This document shows, in pieces, positions 1 to 9,754 of a DNA stretch of 64,000 bases. A program made the position numbers and the translations under genes. Under the pieces are notes generated by a model. It did not search any database, was not told where the DNA came from, and saw nothing but the letters and a program-made list of their open reading frames with translations. The stretch spans positions 310,001 to 374,000 of the forward strand of contig NZ_CP128355.1 in assembly GCF_038789205.1 (NCBI RefSeq), read 5' to 3'. Source of the stretch: Staphylococcus hsinchuensis (GTDB lineage Bacteria > Bacillota > Bacilli > Staphylococcales > Staphylococcaceae). The first letter of the stretch is position 1. Every line of letters starts with the position of its first letter.

Positions 1-885
1 TTGAGCGACTATAGCCGGTTCTTGCCCTTCACCGTCTGCTTTGTAATTCATCTGTTGCATTTCTTTTGTTGAAATTTGCCCCTTCATTTTATTAATCGTA
101 TCTTTCAGTTCAGGATGCTTCTTCAGTATTTCATCTGTGGCAACAGGACTTGCCGCATACGGTGGGAAGAAACGTTTATCATCTTTAAGTACTTTGAGAT
201 TGTAGGCGTCTACACGTCCGTCTGTTGTATAACCTACCGCAACATCTAAACGGTTAGAATTTAACGCATCATAAACTAAACCAATCTGCATAGGTCTTAC
301 CTTCTTAAATTCAATACCATAGTCCTTCGAAAAGTCTTTGTATCCATCTCCGGACCTTTCAAGCCAAGAACTATCAACACCGATTCGAAGTTGTTTACTA
401 TGTTTTTTCAAATCTGAAACTGTATTTAAATGATATTTTTTTGCGGTTTCTTTAGTCACCATTAATGCATAAGTATTAGCAAATCCATATGAATCAAAGA
501 ACGTTTGATGATATTTCTGTTTAAAGCCACGTTGCGTTGCTTCCATCGCTTTCTTTGGATCTTTGATTGGCTTTTCTTTTAATGCACCTGTTAAGTCTGT
601 CCCATTATAGCGGGCTCCTGACATATTCGCATCACCATTTACTAAAGCGTTATGTTGAATCGTACTCGAACCGAGATTATTAATAATTGTTGGTTTTATT
701 TTTCCTTTTGTATCGTGTTCAATGAGTAGTCTCAACATATGAGACATAATTTGTGATTCACTCGTCGCTAATGCTGTGATTTTAATTTCTGAACCGGAAC
801 GTTGATTGCCTAGACCGGGCAAACTGCAACCACTTAACACTGTCAGACACAATACAAGCAACGTGATTATATATTTAAACTTCAT
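1..885 (-). CDS. opuCC: OpuC-type substrate-binding lipoprotein (partial)
   Basis: Extracellular solute-binding lipoprotein of a glycine betaine/carnitine/choline ABC importer. The start at 885 has a CAAAGGAGGA site just upstream. The protein begins with a signal peptide and an LSGC lipobox near residue 20, followed by an OsmF/OpuCC-type domain (GSSTIQHNAL, FFDSYGFANTYAL). The frame stays open to base 1, so the C-terminus lies outside the window. It starts 15 nt after opuCB, the third gene of the opuCABC(D) order. Function is by family; the exact substrate is inferred. Confidence 0.93.
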   Translation of the reverse strand, partial: MKFKYIITLLVLCLTVLSGCSLPGLGNQRSGSEIKITALATSESQIMSHMLRLLIEHDTKGKIKPTIINNLGSSTIQHNALVNGDANMSGARYNGTDLTGALKEKPIKDPKKAMEATQRGFKQKYHQTFFDSYGFANTYALMVTKETAKKYHLNTVSDLKKHSKQLRIGVDSSWLERSGDGYKDFSKDYGIEFKKVRPMQIGLVYDALNSNRLDVAVGYTTDGRVDAYNLKVLKDDKRFFPPYAASPVATDEILKKHPELKDTINKMKGQISTKEMQQMNYKADGEGQEPAIVAQ

Positions 886-900
886 GAGTGTCCTCCTTTG

Positions 901-1536
901 TTATTTAGTTACCTTTAAGCCTTTAGGTACGGCCCATTTTTCAACAAGTGATAAAATGAAATCCACAATGAGTGCTAATAACGTAACGAGAATCGCTGCA
1001 CTCACAATCATCATCGGATCATATAAATTTAAACCGTTAAATACAAAGTCTCCTAAACCACCTGCGCCGACATAACTCGCTAGCGTTGCCCAACTAATGA
1101 CATAAACTGAAGACAATCTAATACCGCCTAAAATAAGTGGTAAGGCTAAAGGTAGTTCCACATCTTTCATTAATTGAAATTGTGTCATGCCCATACTTGC
1201 ACCAGCCTGTTTAATATTTTTATCAATATTTTGTACGCCGATAACTGTATTATTTAAAATCGGTAACAATACGTATATAAATAAAGCGACAATGGCTGGT
1301 AATTTCCCTACACCAAAGATAGGAATCATTACAGCTAGGACAGCTAAAGTAGGAATCGTTTGTAAGACGCCCGCTACTGTTAATACTACATTGGCAACCT
1401 TTTTATGTTTCGATAATAATATTCCTAATGGCACAGCTATGATTATCGCTATGAGCAAGGCAATCATTGAAATGTAGAAATGTTCAAATGTCTTAGATGC
1501 GAGTTGACCGCCGTATTTATTTAAGAAAGCCATCAT
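901..1536 (-). CDS. opuCB: OpuC ABC transporter permease
   Basis: Integral membrane subunit of the compatible-solute importer, 211 aa, normal for OpuCB/OpuCD. Several hydrophobic helices are visible, with a binding-protein-dependent permease core (GASMGMTQFQLMKDVELPLA, close to the EAA loop that contacts the ATPase) and a glycine-rich turn VGAGGLGDFVFNGL. Its ATG overlaps the stop of opuCA by four bases (ATGA), indicating translational coupling; opuCC follows after 15 nt. Confidence 0.95.
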   Translation of the reverse strand: MMAFLNKYGGQLASKTFEHFYISMIALLIAIIIAVPLGILLSKHKKVANVVLTVAGVLQTIPTLAVLAVMIPIFGVGKLPAIVALFIYVLLPILNNTVIGVQNIDKNIKQAGASMGMTQFQLMKDVELPLALPLILGGIRLSSVYVISWATLASYVGAGGLGDFVFNGLNLYDPMMIVSAAILVTLLALIVDFILSLVEKWAVPKGLKVTK

Positions 1537-2714
1537 GGTCGGACATCCCCTTCATGTACTGGGTCAACAATGCCATCGTCATGAGTTGTATCACTAGGTT
1601 CTCCCCAAATACTGTCATAAACGATATCTACTAAATTCGCTCTTGTAATTAAACCTATGAGCGTTTCTTCATCACGATCAACCACAGGCACGTTTCGCAC
1701 ATTTCTTTTTAAAATAGTTCTTACCGAATCTTGTAATTTACTATCTATTCTCACACGATAAATATCTCGTTGCATCGTATCAATAAGTTCTTTTTGAGCA
1801 CGTAAACCTTGATTGATGTCTTCAATATCCAGATATCCGAGTAACCTCTGATGTTTACCAGTGACAAATAACGTATCTACACGTTTTTCTCTCATCACTG
1901 TAACCGCTTCGTCTAATGTACTATCAACGTTCACTGTGACTGGTTTAATCATCGCATCCTCAACAGTACGCATATTAGGTCTATCTTGAATCAAACGATT
2001 TTGACCGATAAAGTTGCGTACAAAGTCATTTGCAGGATTACGTAAAATATTATCTGGTGTATCAAATTGTACGACTTGCCCTTCTGACATAATACATATC
2101 TTGTCAGCTAACTTAATCGCTTCATCCATATCATGGGTTACAAATATAAATGTTTTACCTAACTTTTGTTGAAGTTCTTTCACTAAATCTTGTAATGTGT
2201 CTCGAGTAATTGGATCAAGTGCACCAAATGGCTCATCCATTAAGATGATATCTTGTTCTGCTGCGAGCGCACGTACAACACCTATACGTTGTTGTTGACC
2301 TCCTGATAATTGAGAAGGATAACGTTCTAAAAAGGACTCAGGTAAATCTACGAGTTTAATAAGTTCTTTCGCTTTTTGATCTTTCTTTTCTTGAGACCAT
2401 TTCAATAATTTAGGTACGAGGACAATATTTTCTTTAATCGTCATATGCGGCATAAGCCCGATTTGTTGAATAACATAGCCAATCTTTCTGCGTAATTCGA
2501 CAGGGTTCATCTTTCGCACATCTTGTCCATTAATCGAAATTTTTCCGTCTGTAGCTTCAATCATTCTATTAATCATTCGTAATGCAGTTGTCTTACCGCT
2601 CCCACTGGTACCAATAAAAGCAATGAATTCACCGGATTCAATATCTAAAGAAATATTGTCGACGGCCTTTTTTCCACCGCTATAAATCTTAGTTAAATTT
2701 TCAATACTTAACAT
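1533..2714 (-). CDS. opuCA: OpuC ABC transporter ATPase with tandem CBS domains
   Basis: ATP-binding subunit of the osmoprotectant importer, 393 aa. Walker A GTSGSGKT lies at residues 35-42, the signature LSGGQQQR near 138 and Walker B IILMDEP near 160. Residues about 250-370 form two CBS domains. In S. aureus the CBS domains of OpuCA bind c-di-AMP, which inhibits uptake; the same control here is inferred. First gene of the operon, with a candidate promoter about 180 nt upstream. Confidence 0.95.
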   Translation of the reverse strand: MLSIENLTKIYSGGKKAVDNISLDIESGEFIAFIGTSGSGKTTALRMINRMIEATDGKISINGQDVRKMNPVELRRKIGYVIQQIGLMPHMTIKENIVLVPKLLKWSQEKKDQKAKELIKLVDLPESFLERYPSQLSGGQQQRIGVVRALAAEQDIILMDEPFGALDPITRDTLQDLVKELQQKLGKTFIFVTHDMDEAIKLADKICIMSEGQVVQFDTPDNILRNPANDFVRNFIGQNRLIQDRPNMRTVEDAMIKPVTVNVDSTLDEAVTVMREKRVDTLFVTGKHQRLLGYLDIEDINQGLRAQKELIDTMQRDIYRVRIDSKLQDSVRTILKRNVRNVPVVDRDEETLIGLITRANLVDIVYDSIWGEPSDTTHDDGIVDPVHEGDVRP

Positions 2715-2893
2715 TGGTCAGTTCCTTTCTTTATGTAGAGTCTCAATATTAAAATAACCGCAAATAAACTTAGGGCTACTTGTGTATGTATTACAAATTC
2801 TAAAAAGACTAAAATATGTATAAACAACTGCACAAATAACCCTTACGATTTTCTAATTTCTACATCTATTTCAAGTAATCACTTCACAAATTA

Positions 2894-2921
2894 ATTATAA
2901 CATAATAGTGAAAATCGTTAA
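2894..2921 (-). promoter_or_regulatory. Candidate sigma-A promoter of opuC operon
   Basis: On the minus strand a TTAACG box (2916-2921) is followed after 16 nt by a perfect TATAAT (2894-2899). It would give a leader of roughly 175 nt before opuCA. The -10 is strong and the -35 weak. The rest of the gap 2715-3076 is AT-rich, apart from the terminator of the next gene. Confidence 0.5.
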
Positions 2922-2978
2922 TTTTCCTTAAAACTATAAAATCTTAAAATTAAAAAATATTTTAATTGGAGCAAAAAA

Positions 2979-3055
2979 ATCAAGATACCGAAGTGCTTTT
3001 ATAAGAGCTAATCTTAAAGAACTAACTCACAATATACGACTTCAATATCTTGATT
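2979..3055 (-). terminator. Terminator of YdeI-like gene
   Basis: Imperfect long hairpin: AATCAAGATA...GAAGT pairs with ACTTC...TATCTTGATT across a 40-nt loop. On the minus strand it is followed by a run of seven T. It lies just downstream of the gene ending at 3077. Confidence 0.6.
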
Positions 3056-3076
3056 ATTGATATCTTTTATATAAAA

Positions 3077-3673
3077 TTATTTATCATTCATACCTTTTCC
3101 AGCTAAAATATGATCGACATATTTTTCAACGCGTTGTTGTCGTGTTTGCTCTCTTTTGGCTTGTCCAATATGCAACATATATTGACGTTGTCTTCCAGGT
3201 GTTAATTTGTCAAATGCTTCTTTCAATTCAGGTATTTCCTCAAATTTATTTTGCAATTCAACAGGCATTTCGAAATCCTCTGTTTTTTTCATTGGCACTT
3301 TCTTACCAGACTTTTCAATTCGAATCGCTTCGTCTATATACCATTTAATTTCCTCTTTACGTTGTTCAATTTCATCTAAGCTTTCAAATCTAAGTTGGCG
3401 TGCTGCTTGAACATTCTTTGTTTGTTGAATTAATGTTTTGTAACGATCCTCCATAATTGCACCTTTTTCAAATAACAATGCACAATAATGTTTAAAGTCT
3501 TGAACAATCACAACATTTTTATTTTTCAATGTATAACAAGGGTGCATCCATTTATAATCTTCTGTTAATTCTGTTTCTTGTAATAAAGTACGAAGTAATT
3601 TAAACGATTCATTCCATTTGTCTTGTCTTTCTATATAAGCATCTACTTTTGGATGGCTTTCTTGTTCTGGCAT
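3077..3673 (-). CDS. YdeI/OmdA-family protein
   Basis: Cytosolic protein of 198 aa. Residues about 18-110 resemble the DUF1801 fold (WMHPCYTLKNKNVVIV, DFKHYCALLFEKGA), and the C-terminal half resembles the bacteriocin-protection YdeI/OmpD-associated domain (TPGRQRQYMLHIGQAKREQT followed by a basic helix). Biochemical role not known. A GGGG site lies 10 nt before the ATG. Monocistronic: a terminator follows and the MFS gene upstream is 100 nt away. Confidence 0.85.
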   Translation of the reverse strand: MPEQESHPKVDAYIERQDKWNESFKLLRTLLQETELTEDYKWMHPCYTLKNKNVVIVQDFKHYCALLFEKGAIMEDRYKTLIQQTKNVQAARQLRFESLDEIEQRKEEIKWYIDEAIRIEKSGKKVPMKKTEDFEMPVELQNKFEEIPELKEAFDKLTPGRQRQYMLHIGQAKREQTRQQRVEKYVDHILAGKGMNDK

Positions 3674-3773
3674 TAGTGTGTAACCCCTTTTCGAGTAATT
3701 TTATACGACTTTCTTTGAGGTTATTATATAAAATTTCTGACAACAAACCAACTTACTTACTATTTAAATTTGT

Positions 3774-4934
3774 TTAATCATTTCGAACCTTTTTCAAACT
3801 AATGATTAATATTAGAGCAATAAATGCAATTAATGCCGAACAATATGTGGTCGCATATACGTTGAGTTTAGAAACAACTAAGCCGCCGATGATGCCCCCA
3901 ATTGCAATACCGGCATTTAAACTAGACATATTCCAACTCATCACTTGACTAGTATCTCCCTCAACATGTTCAATAATACCGCTTTGTACTGCTGGGTTCG
4001 TACTCCATTGCATGATATTCCAAATAAAAATAACAATTAATAACAATACCGTCATAGAGAATGTTGTATTTAAAATAAGCAACATGCACATAAATACTGC
4101 AGTGGCAATTGTTAACCAGCGTTTACTCGTTAACCTATCTGATAAAAATCCACCTACTGAAGTACCTATGACACCTGCAATACCATTAATTAAAAGAGTA
4201 ATTGAAACGAAAGTTAAAGTATGGCCACTTTTTAACATAAGTGGATTAATATAAATGAAAGTTATCGAATTAGCTACTAATAATAAGAATGTGATACCTA
4301 AATATTTTATAATTTCTGTAGTGTTTAAGATACGAGAGGGTCTATGTTGTTTGGCACTTTCTGTCGTTTGTTCAACTTGTTGCGCTTGAACTTGAGGGAC
4401 ATAAATAAACATTAATATACCTACGAGCACACTGACAGCAACTATAAATAGAAATGTAAAACGCCAACCAATCCAGTCTCCTATAATGGTTCCAATCGGT
4501 ACACCTAATACATTTGCACCGCTAAACCCTGAGTAGACAATTCCTATCATTTTCCCGCGGTGTTTTGGTGAGGTTAACAGAGCTGTTAATGCTAGAATTT
4601 TCACAACGATTAATGCCGCTGCTGCAGAAGATAAAATTCTTCCTATTACTAATATAGGGAAATTAGGTGCTACTGCAATAATGACATTTCCGGCGATAAA
4701 CACAAATAACGTCCACAATAAGACAGGTTTTGGCGCAAATCGATTCGTTAATTTCACAAGGATAGGCCCTGCAATCGCAAATGTAATTGCGTACAACGTG
4801 ACAAGTTGTCCAACGATAGCTTCACTTACATGCAAATCATGACTCATTAAATTCATGATGCCTGCCACCATCATTTCCACCATGCCTACGATAAAGATAC
4901 TTAATATAAAAGTGATAATACGCATGGGTGACAT
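3774..4934 (-). CDS. MFS transporter (DHA1-like efflux)
   Basis: Twelve-helix major facilitator protein, about 386 aa, resembling DHA1 drug or sugar efflux carriers (AraJ/SotB type). Motifs include GPILVKLTNRF after the second helix and GFLSDRLTSKR in the second half, the repeated loop motif of the superfamily. Longer starts at 4943 and 4985 are possible, but AGGAGG lies 11 nt before the ATG at 4934, only 2 nt before 4943 and inside the coding part for 4985. Substrate unknown. Confidence 0.85.
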   Translation of the reverse strand: MSPMRIITFILSIFIVGMVEMMVAGIMNLMSHDLHVSEAIVGQLVTLYAITFAIAGPILVKLTNRFAPKPVLLWTLFVFIAGNVIIAVAPNFPILVIGRILSSAAAALIVVKILALTALLTSPKHRGKMIGIVYSGFSGANVLGVPIGTIIGDWIGWRFTFLFIVAVSVLVGILMFIYVPQVQAQQVEQTTESAKQHRPSRILNTTEIIKYLGITFLLLVANSITFIYINPLMLKSGHTLTFVSITLLINGIAGVIGTSVGGFLSDRLTSKRWLTIATAVFMCMLLILNTTFSMTVLLLIVIFIWNIMQWSTNPAVQSGIIEHVEGDTSQVMSWNMSSLNAGIAIGGIIGGLVVSKLNVYATTYCSALIAFIALILIISLKKVRND

Positions 4935-5034
4935 CAAATTCATCGCCTCCTCTAATATTTTTTCAACTATTCTATTATAAACCATACGTCAATGTAATTA
5001 GACATTGTTAGAGGTCTATGAGCTAGATTTCATT

Positions 5035-5081
5035 AAAAAACACCACTTTGTTAATCTAAGAGAGACGAACACAAAGTGGTG
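5035..5081 (-). terminator. Terminator of fetAB-like operon
   Basis: Perfect 11-bp stem CACCACTTTGT/ACAAAGTGGTG at 5041-5081, followed on the minus strand by six T. It sits 10 nt after the permease stop at 5091. Confidence 0.85.
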
Positions 5082-5090
5082 TAAATTAAA

Positions 5091-5861
5091 TTATTTTTCA
5101 TTAACTAAATCTCTAGCAATGAGTTGATGACGGTTATTAAAGAATTGTCTATAACTGAGGTATGTCGCAATCAGGGCTGACATAATCGTTGCTGTTGTAT
5201 GAATAAACACAACCATTAATTGGAATTTGACGGCATCTAACGGATCGACTCCGCCTATAATTAAACCGGTCATCATACCTGGGATAGACACAATACCGTA
5301 CGTTTTCACCGAATCAATCGTTGGTACGATTGCTGTCTTAATAGATTGTCTAATTGTTGCTTTTGAAGATAATTTAGGATTTGCACCTAATGCTAATTTA
5401 GACTCAATTTGACTCATTTCTTTAACAAATTCTCTATCAAGATTTTGATAAGCTAGGTTAATCGCAATCAAGCCATTACTACCTAACATACCGGCTACAG
5501 GAATAATTTCATTCGGTTTAAAATCAATAGCGCCTGTAAGTACGACACCTATTAAAGGTAAGGTCACACCTATAAAGATAGATACAAAAGAAATCCAGAA
5601 CACATGATGCATCACTGAAGACGCACGACTGATTGTATTCCAGGAAGCATTAATAATGATGATAAGTACGAATAACACAAGTAACCATTTTTGGTTTACA
5701 TTAAAAATAAAATGCAGTAAGTAACCTAAGATGACAAGTTGTACGACTGCTCTTAGTGTAGCGATTAATAAATCTTTGATGATATGTAATTTCTCTTTGT
5801 AAGATACAATTATAGGAAAGAGTAATAATAAACCGGTTAATACTAATGCTGTATTGCTCAT
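5091..5861 (-). CDS. fetB: FetB-like ABC transporter permease
   Basis: Membrane subunit of the UPF0014/FetB family, 256 aa, with about seven hydrophobic segments and the conserved stretches GMLGSNGLIAINLAYQ and SIPGMMTGLIIGGVDPLDAV. In E. coli the FetAB pair is linked to iron export and peroxide resistance; the same role here is inferred. Its start overlaps the stop of the ATPase gene by four bases. Confidence 0.85.
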   Translation of the reverse strand: MSNTALVLTGLLLLFPIIVSYKEKLHIIKDLLIATLRAVVQLVILGYLLHFIFNVNQKWLLVLFVLIIIINASWNTISRASSVMHHVFWISFVSIFIGVTLPLIGVVLTGAIDFKPNEIIPVAGMLGSNGLIAINLAYQNLDREFVKEMSQIESKLALGANPKLSSKATIRQSIKTAIVPTIDSVKTYGIVSIPGMMTGLIIGGVDPLDAVKFQLMVVFIHTTATIMSALIATYLSYRQFFNNRHQLIARDLVNEK

Positions 5862-6508
5862 CTTAAACTTTCCTCCTTATCTATTTGACCATCGACGATT
5901 TGTATTCTTCGTTTGAAATGACGTATGCTTTGGTCGTTGCTATGCGTAATCCATAACATCGCTACACCTTCATCAGCCAAATCAAATATAAGACGTTCTA
6001 TTTTATCTCGATTTGCTGTATCTAATGCACTTGTTGCTTCGTCCAACAACAACACTTTAGGTTTGTACATCAGTTGGCGTGCTATCGTTATACGTTGACG
6101 CTCTCCTCCTGATAGATGTTCGACGCGTTTATCAAATTCATAATGCCCTAATCCAACCGCATCTAATAGTGATGAAGCACGAGATTTATCAAACGTTTCA
6201 CCTCTAATTACTGATGGAAAGGCAAGGTTCTCACCAATTGTTTTATCAAATAAGTCACTTTCTTGTAACAGATAACTAATACTTCGACGTAATTGTTCTG
6301 GTTGAATATCCTCATATCGTTTACCTTCAAAAGTGATAGTGCCGTCTGTAGGGCTAATTAAATGATTCATTAGTCTAAAGAGTGTACTCTTACCGCTCCC
6401 CGAAGGTCCTACGATGGCAATTGTATCCCCCTCAGATACTTTCAAATCAATACCTTTGATGATGCGTTGATTATCTACCTCGTATGACACGTTGCGCATT
6501 TCTAACAT
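5858..6508 (-). CDS. fetA: FetA-like ABC transporter ATPase
   Basis: ATP-binding subunit, 216 aa, with Walker A GPSGSGKS at residues 34-41, Q-loop LLQESDLF, signature LSGGERQR near 130 and Walker B VLLLDEATSALD. AGGAGGG lies six nt upstream of the ATG. Forms a two-gene operon with the permease through an ATGA overlap. Substrate assignment (iron) rests on family similarity only. Confidence 0.85.
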   Translation of the reverse strand: MLEMRNVSYEVDNQRIIKGIDLKVSEGDTIAIVGPSGSGKSTLFRLMNHLISPTDGTITFEGKRYEDIQPEQLRRSISYLLQESDLFDKTIGENLAFPSVIRGETFDKSRASSLLDAVGLGHYEFDKRVEHLSGGERQRITIARQLMYKPKVLLLDEATSALDTANRDKIERLIFDLADEGVAMLWITHSNDQSIRHFKRRIQIVDGQIDKEESLR

Positions 6509-6789
6509 CTGATACCCTCCTGAAATTTAACACAGTATATTCACTTATCCATTGTATGTGTAATACCGTCATTATAAAACAACAAATTTTGAAATATATA
6601 ACTTTTTTATGACATACCATTGATTTGTTCCACTAAAATAATGCAATTAAACACCGTAAAATACTTCATTATAGTTATTTAAATTGTTTTCTTCTATCGA
6701 GCGTAGCATATAAATAGATGGAAGATAGTTTCAATTTTTAAATATACTAAAAAAGTATTCTAAATTTTTATTCTATATTAATTAATTCA

Positions 6790-6818
6790 TTGGTAAATAG
6801 TACTATTTAATGTAAAAT
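6790..6818 (+). promoter_or_regulatory. Sigma-A promoter of glutamate synthase-like gene
   Basis: TTGGTA (6790-6795), spacer of exactly 17 nt, TAAAAT (6813-6818), then GGGGG and the ATG at 6844, giving a short leader. The remainder of the 6509-6843 gap between divergent genes is AT-rich, with nothing else I can support. Confidence 0.65.
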
Positions 6819-6843
6819 ATACAATATATAAGGGGGTATTGGG

Positions 6844-8427
6844 ATGACTTTTTTAACAATTTTACAATTAATTGTAAATGTCATTATTGTAGCATTTTTA
6901 TTAAGTATCCTTGTCATAGCAGGGATATTACTATTTAAAGATAAGCGTCAGAAACAACATAGTGTACTAAGAAATTATCCGTTACTTGCACGTGTACGTT
7001 ACTTCGGCGAAAAGATAGGACCTGAATTAAGACAATATTTATTTTTAGCAGATACAGAAGGCAAGCCTTTTTCAAGAAATGATTATAAAAATATTGTGCT
7101 AGCAGGGAAATATAATTCAAGAATGGCGAGTTTTGGTACTCAAAATCAGTACGAAGATGGTTTTTACATACAGAACACAATGTTCCCTCATCAAAAGTCA
7201 GACTTGAAAATTGATCAATCACCAATGATTTCAACTTTCCTTTATAAGATTGATAACGAACGTTTATTTGATCGTGAAGAACATCGTGAGGAAACAGAAA
7301 TTGATCCTTACTATTTACACGATGAGCATCAAATAGTGATTGGTTCCGAACTCGCTCACCCATTCCGTGTTAAGCGTCTCGTTGGTCAATCAGGCATGAG
7401 TTATGGTGCGTTAGGTAGTAATGCAATCACAGCCCTATCAAAAGGTTTAGGTATGGCCAATACTTGGATGAACACTGGTGAAGGTGGCCTTTCTAAACAC
7501 CATTTATCTGGTGGTGTAGATATTATTTTCCAAATCGGACCTGGATTGTTCGGTGTAAGAGACAAAGACGGTCATTTTGATTTAAATGCATTTTTAGATA
7601 TAGCGAGAAAAGAAACAGTTAAAGCATTTGAACTGAAACTGGCCCAAGGTGCTAAAACACGAGGCGGCCATATGGAAGGAAATAAAGTAACTAAAGAAAT
7701 TGCCGAAATTCGTAAAGTAGAACCAGGGAAAACAATTAATTCACCTAACCGTTTCACTGATTTAGATTCACCAGAAGATTTATTAAATTGGGTTTCAATT
7801 TTAAAGAAACATGGACAAAAACCAGTTGGCTTTAAAATTGTAGTAAGCAATGTAGCCGAAATTGAATCACTCGTATCTACAATGGTACGAACAAATCAAT
7901 ATCCAGACTTCATTACAGTAGATGGTGGCGAAGGCGGTACGGGTGCAACGTTCCAAGAATTACAAGATGGCGTCGGTTTACCGTTATTTACAGCGTTGCC
8001 AATCGTATCACAAATGCTTGAAAAACACGGTATCAGAGATAAGATTAAAATCTTTGCTTCTGGTAAATTAATCACTCCAGATAAAATTGCAATTGCATTG
8101 GGCTTAGGTGCAGATTTAGTCAACATTGCACGTGGCATGATGATTAGTGTAGGTTGTATTATGAGTCAACAATGTCACTTAAATACGTGTCCTGTAGGTG
8201 TAGCGACTACTAACCCTAAACGTGAAAAAGGATTAATCGTTGATGAGAAAAAATACCGTGTCACAAACTATATTACAAGTTTACACGAAGGTCTTTATAA
8301 TATTTCAGCAGCTGTAGGCGTTGAATCACCTACCCAAATTAATCAAGATCACATCATCATTAAAAAGAAAAGCGGCGAATTGCAATCTATCCATGATTAC
8401 AAACTTAAGTTAATAGAACAGAAATAA
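6844..8427 (+). CDS. FMN-binding glutamate synthase family protein
   Basis: Protein of 527 aa with one N-terminal membrane helix (residues about 5-30) and a glutamate-synthase central/FMN barrel. Recognisable are VGQSGMSYGALGSNAI, an EGGLSKHH stretch, the flavin-site motif TVDGGEGGTGATF, and a cysteine cluster C-x6-C-x4-C near residues 437-450 typical of the iron-sulfur loop in GltB. It lacks the amidotransferase domain, so it is not a complete glutamate synthase. The physiological reaction is unknown. Monocistronic, with its own promoter and terminator. Confidence 0.88.
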   Translation: MTFLTILQLIVNVIIVAFLLSILVIAGILLFKDKRQKQHSVLRNYPLLARVRYFGEKIGPELRQYLFLADTEGKPFSRNDYKNIVLAGKYNSRMASFGTQNQYEDGFYIQNTMFPHQKSDLKIDQSPMISTFLYKIDNERLFDREEHREETEIDPYYLHDEHQIVIGSELAHPFRVKRLVGQSGMSYGALGSNAITALSKGLGMANTWMNTGEGGLSKHHLSGGVDIIFQIGPGLFGVRDKDGHFDLNAFLDIARKETVKAFELKLAQGAKTRGGHMEGNKVTKEIAEIRKVEPGKTINSPNRFTDLDSPEDLLNWVSILKKHGQKPVGFKIVVSNVAEIESLVSTMVRTNQYPDFITVDGGEGGTGATFQELQDGVGLPLFTALPIVSQMLEKHGIRDKIKIFASGKLITPDKIAIALGLGADLVNIARGMMISVGCIMSQQCHLNTCPVGVATTNPKREKGLIVDEKKYRVTNYITSLHEGLYNISAAVGVESPTQINQDHIIIKKKSGELQSIHDYKLKLIEQK

Positions 8428-8435
8428 TATATCAT

Positions 8436-8501
8436 TGAGCCATTCGATTTGAATGATAGGCAGTTACTTTCTGCCAAATCATAATCGGTGGCTCATTTTT
8501 T
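8436..8501 (+). terminator. Terminator after glutamate synthase-like gene
   Basis: TGAGCCA pairs with TGGCTCA around a 46-nt loop holding further pairing, followed by a T-rich run (8495-8501). Confidence 0.7.
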
Positions 8502-8596
8502 ATACATTCTATGTATCTTCAAAACCATAAGCCCATTAATCATCTTTTACTGTTATTCGTGCTAGAATTGTAATTAACATGAACGTAGGAGGTTTT

Positions 8597-9676
8597 ATGA
8601 TGAAAGATACAGTTAAATTATTAAAATCTTTAACTGAAGTGGACGGTATAGCAGGTCATGAAATGGACGTTAAAGCGCGTATGCGTGAATATTTATCTCC
8701 TCTCAGTGATGAAATCGTTGAAGATAACTTAGGCGGCATCTTCGGTAAAAAATCTGCAGCACAAGGAAGTAAGAAATTAATGGTGGCAGGTCATTTAGAT
8801 GAAATTGGTTTTCTCGTTACGAAGATAGATGAGCAAGGCCATTTACGCTTCACACCAATCGGTGGTTGGTGGAATCAAGTAATGTTATCACAAAAAGTTA
8901 CAGTAACTACGGATGAAGGTAAGAAAATTCGTGGTATTATCGGTTCTAAACCACCACATATTTTATCTCAGGAAGAACGTAAGCAGAACGTTGAAATAAA
9001 AAATATGTTCATCGATATCGGCGTAGATGATCAAAAAGAAGCGGAAAAATTAGGCGTTGAAATTGGTAATATGGTCACACCTTACAGTGAATTTGAAACT
9101 TTAGCCAATGACAAATATTTAACTTCAAAAGCATTTGATAACCGTTACGGTTGTGCATTAGCTATTGATGTTTTAGATAATCTACAAAATGAAGATATCG
9201 ATATCAATTTATATTCTGGTGCAGATGTGCAAGAAGAAGTTGGTTTACGTGGAGCAAAGGTCGCAGCTAATAAAATCAATCCAGACTTAGCAATTGCAGT
9301 AGACGTAGCCGTCGCATATGATACGCCAGGTATGTCAGGTCAAGTAAGCGACACAGCATTGGGCAAAGGCCCTGTTGTTATCGTGATGGATGCTTCAAAT
9401 GTGGGCCACGTTGGCTTACTCAAACATGTGAAACAACTCGCTAAGCAACACAACATAGATATTCAGTTAGACTCAATGGCAGGTGGCGGTACGGATGCCG
9501 GTAGTATCCACCTCGCTAATGAAGGTATCCCAACACTTTCAATAGGCGTAGCATTACGTTACATGCACTCAAATGTTTCAGTATTACACACAGACGATTA
9601 TAAAAACTCTGTTGCCCTTGTAACTGAAATCGTAAAATCATTAAACGATGAAGTCATAGAAGATTTAACTTGGTAA
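8597..9676 (+). CDS. M42 family metallopeptidase (glutamyl aminopeptidase/deblocking type)
   Basis: Cytosolic zinc aminopeptidase, about 359 aa. Metal-ligand regions of the M42 family are present: AGHLDEIGFLV near residue 60, DNRYGCA near 180, EEVGLRGA near 215 and a C-terminal HSNVSVLH. GGTDAG near 300 fits the catalytic domain. AGGAGG lies four nt before the ATG at 8597 (MMKDTVK); an in-frame ATG at 8579 would have no ribosome site. Homologues form dodecameric shells. Confidence 0.9.
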   Translation: MMKDTVKLLKSLTEVDGIAGHEMDVKARMREYLSPLSDEIVEDNLGGIFGKKSAAQGSKKLMVAGHLDEIGFLVTKIDEQGHLRFTPIGGWWNQVMLSQKVTVTTDEGKKIRGIIGSKPPHILSQEERKQNVEIKNMFIDIGVDDQKEAEKLGVEIGNMVTPYSEFETLANDKYLTSKAFDNRYGCALAIDVLDNLQNEDIDINLYSGADVQEEVGLRGAKVAANKINPDLAIAVDVAVAYDTPGMSGQVSDTALGKGPVVIVMDASNVGHVGLLKHVKQLAKQHNIDIQLDSMAGGGTDAGSIHLANEGIPTLSIGVALRYMHSNVSVLHTDDYKNSVALVTEIVKSLNDEVIEDLTW

Positions 9677-9706
9677 TTTAATCTAAAAAGTATGAAAAAC
9701 ATATTA

Positions 9707-9734
9707 ATCCCCCACTGGAATTCCAGCGGGGGAT
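9707..9734. terminator. Palindromic hairpin between converging genes
   Basis: AATCCCCC-A-CTGGAATTCCAG-C-GGGGGATT is a near-perfect palindrome between the peptidase (+) and SDR (-) stop codons. No long T-run follows on either side, so terminator function is likely but not certain. Confidence 0.55.
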
Positions 9735-9754
9735 TTGTATGGTTCACTCATTTA

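Noticed and set aside
4935..4985. N-terminal extension of the MFS transporter (MVYNRIVEKILEEAM).
   Set aside because: It contains the AGGAGG of the downstream start and has no ribosome site of its own.
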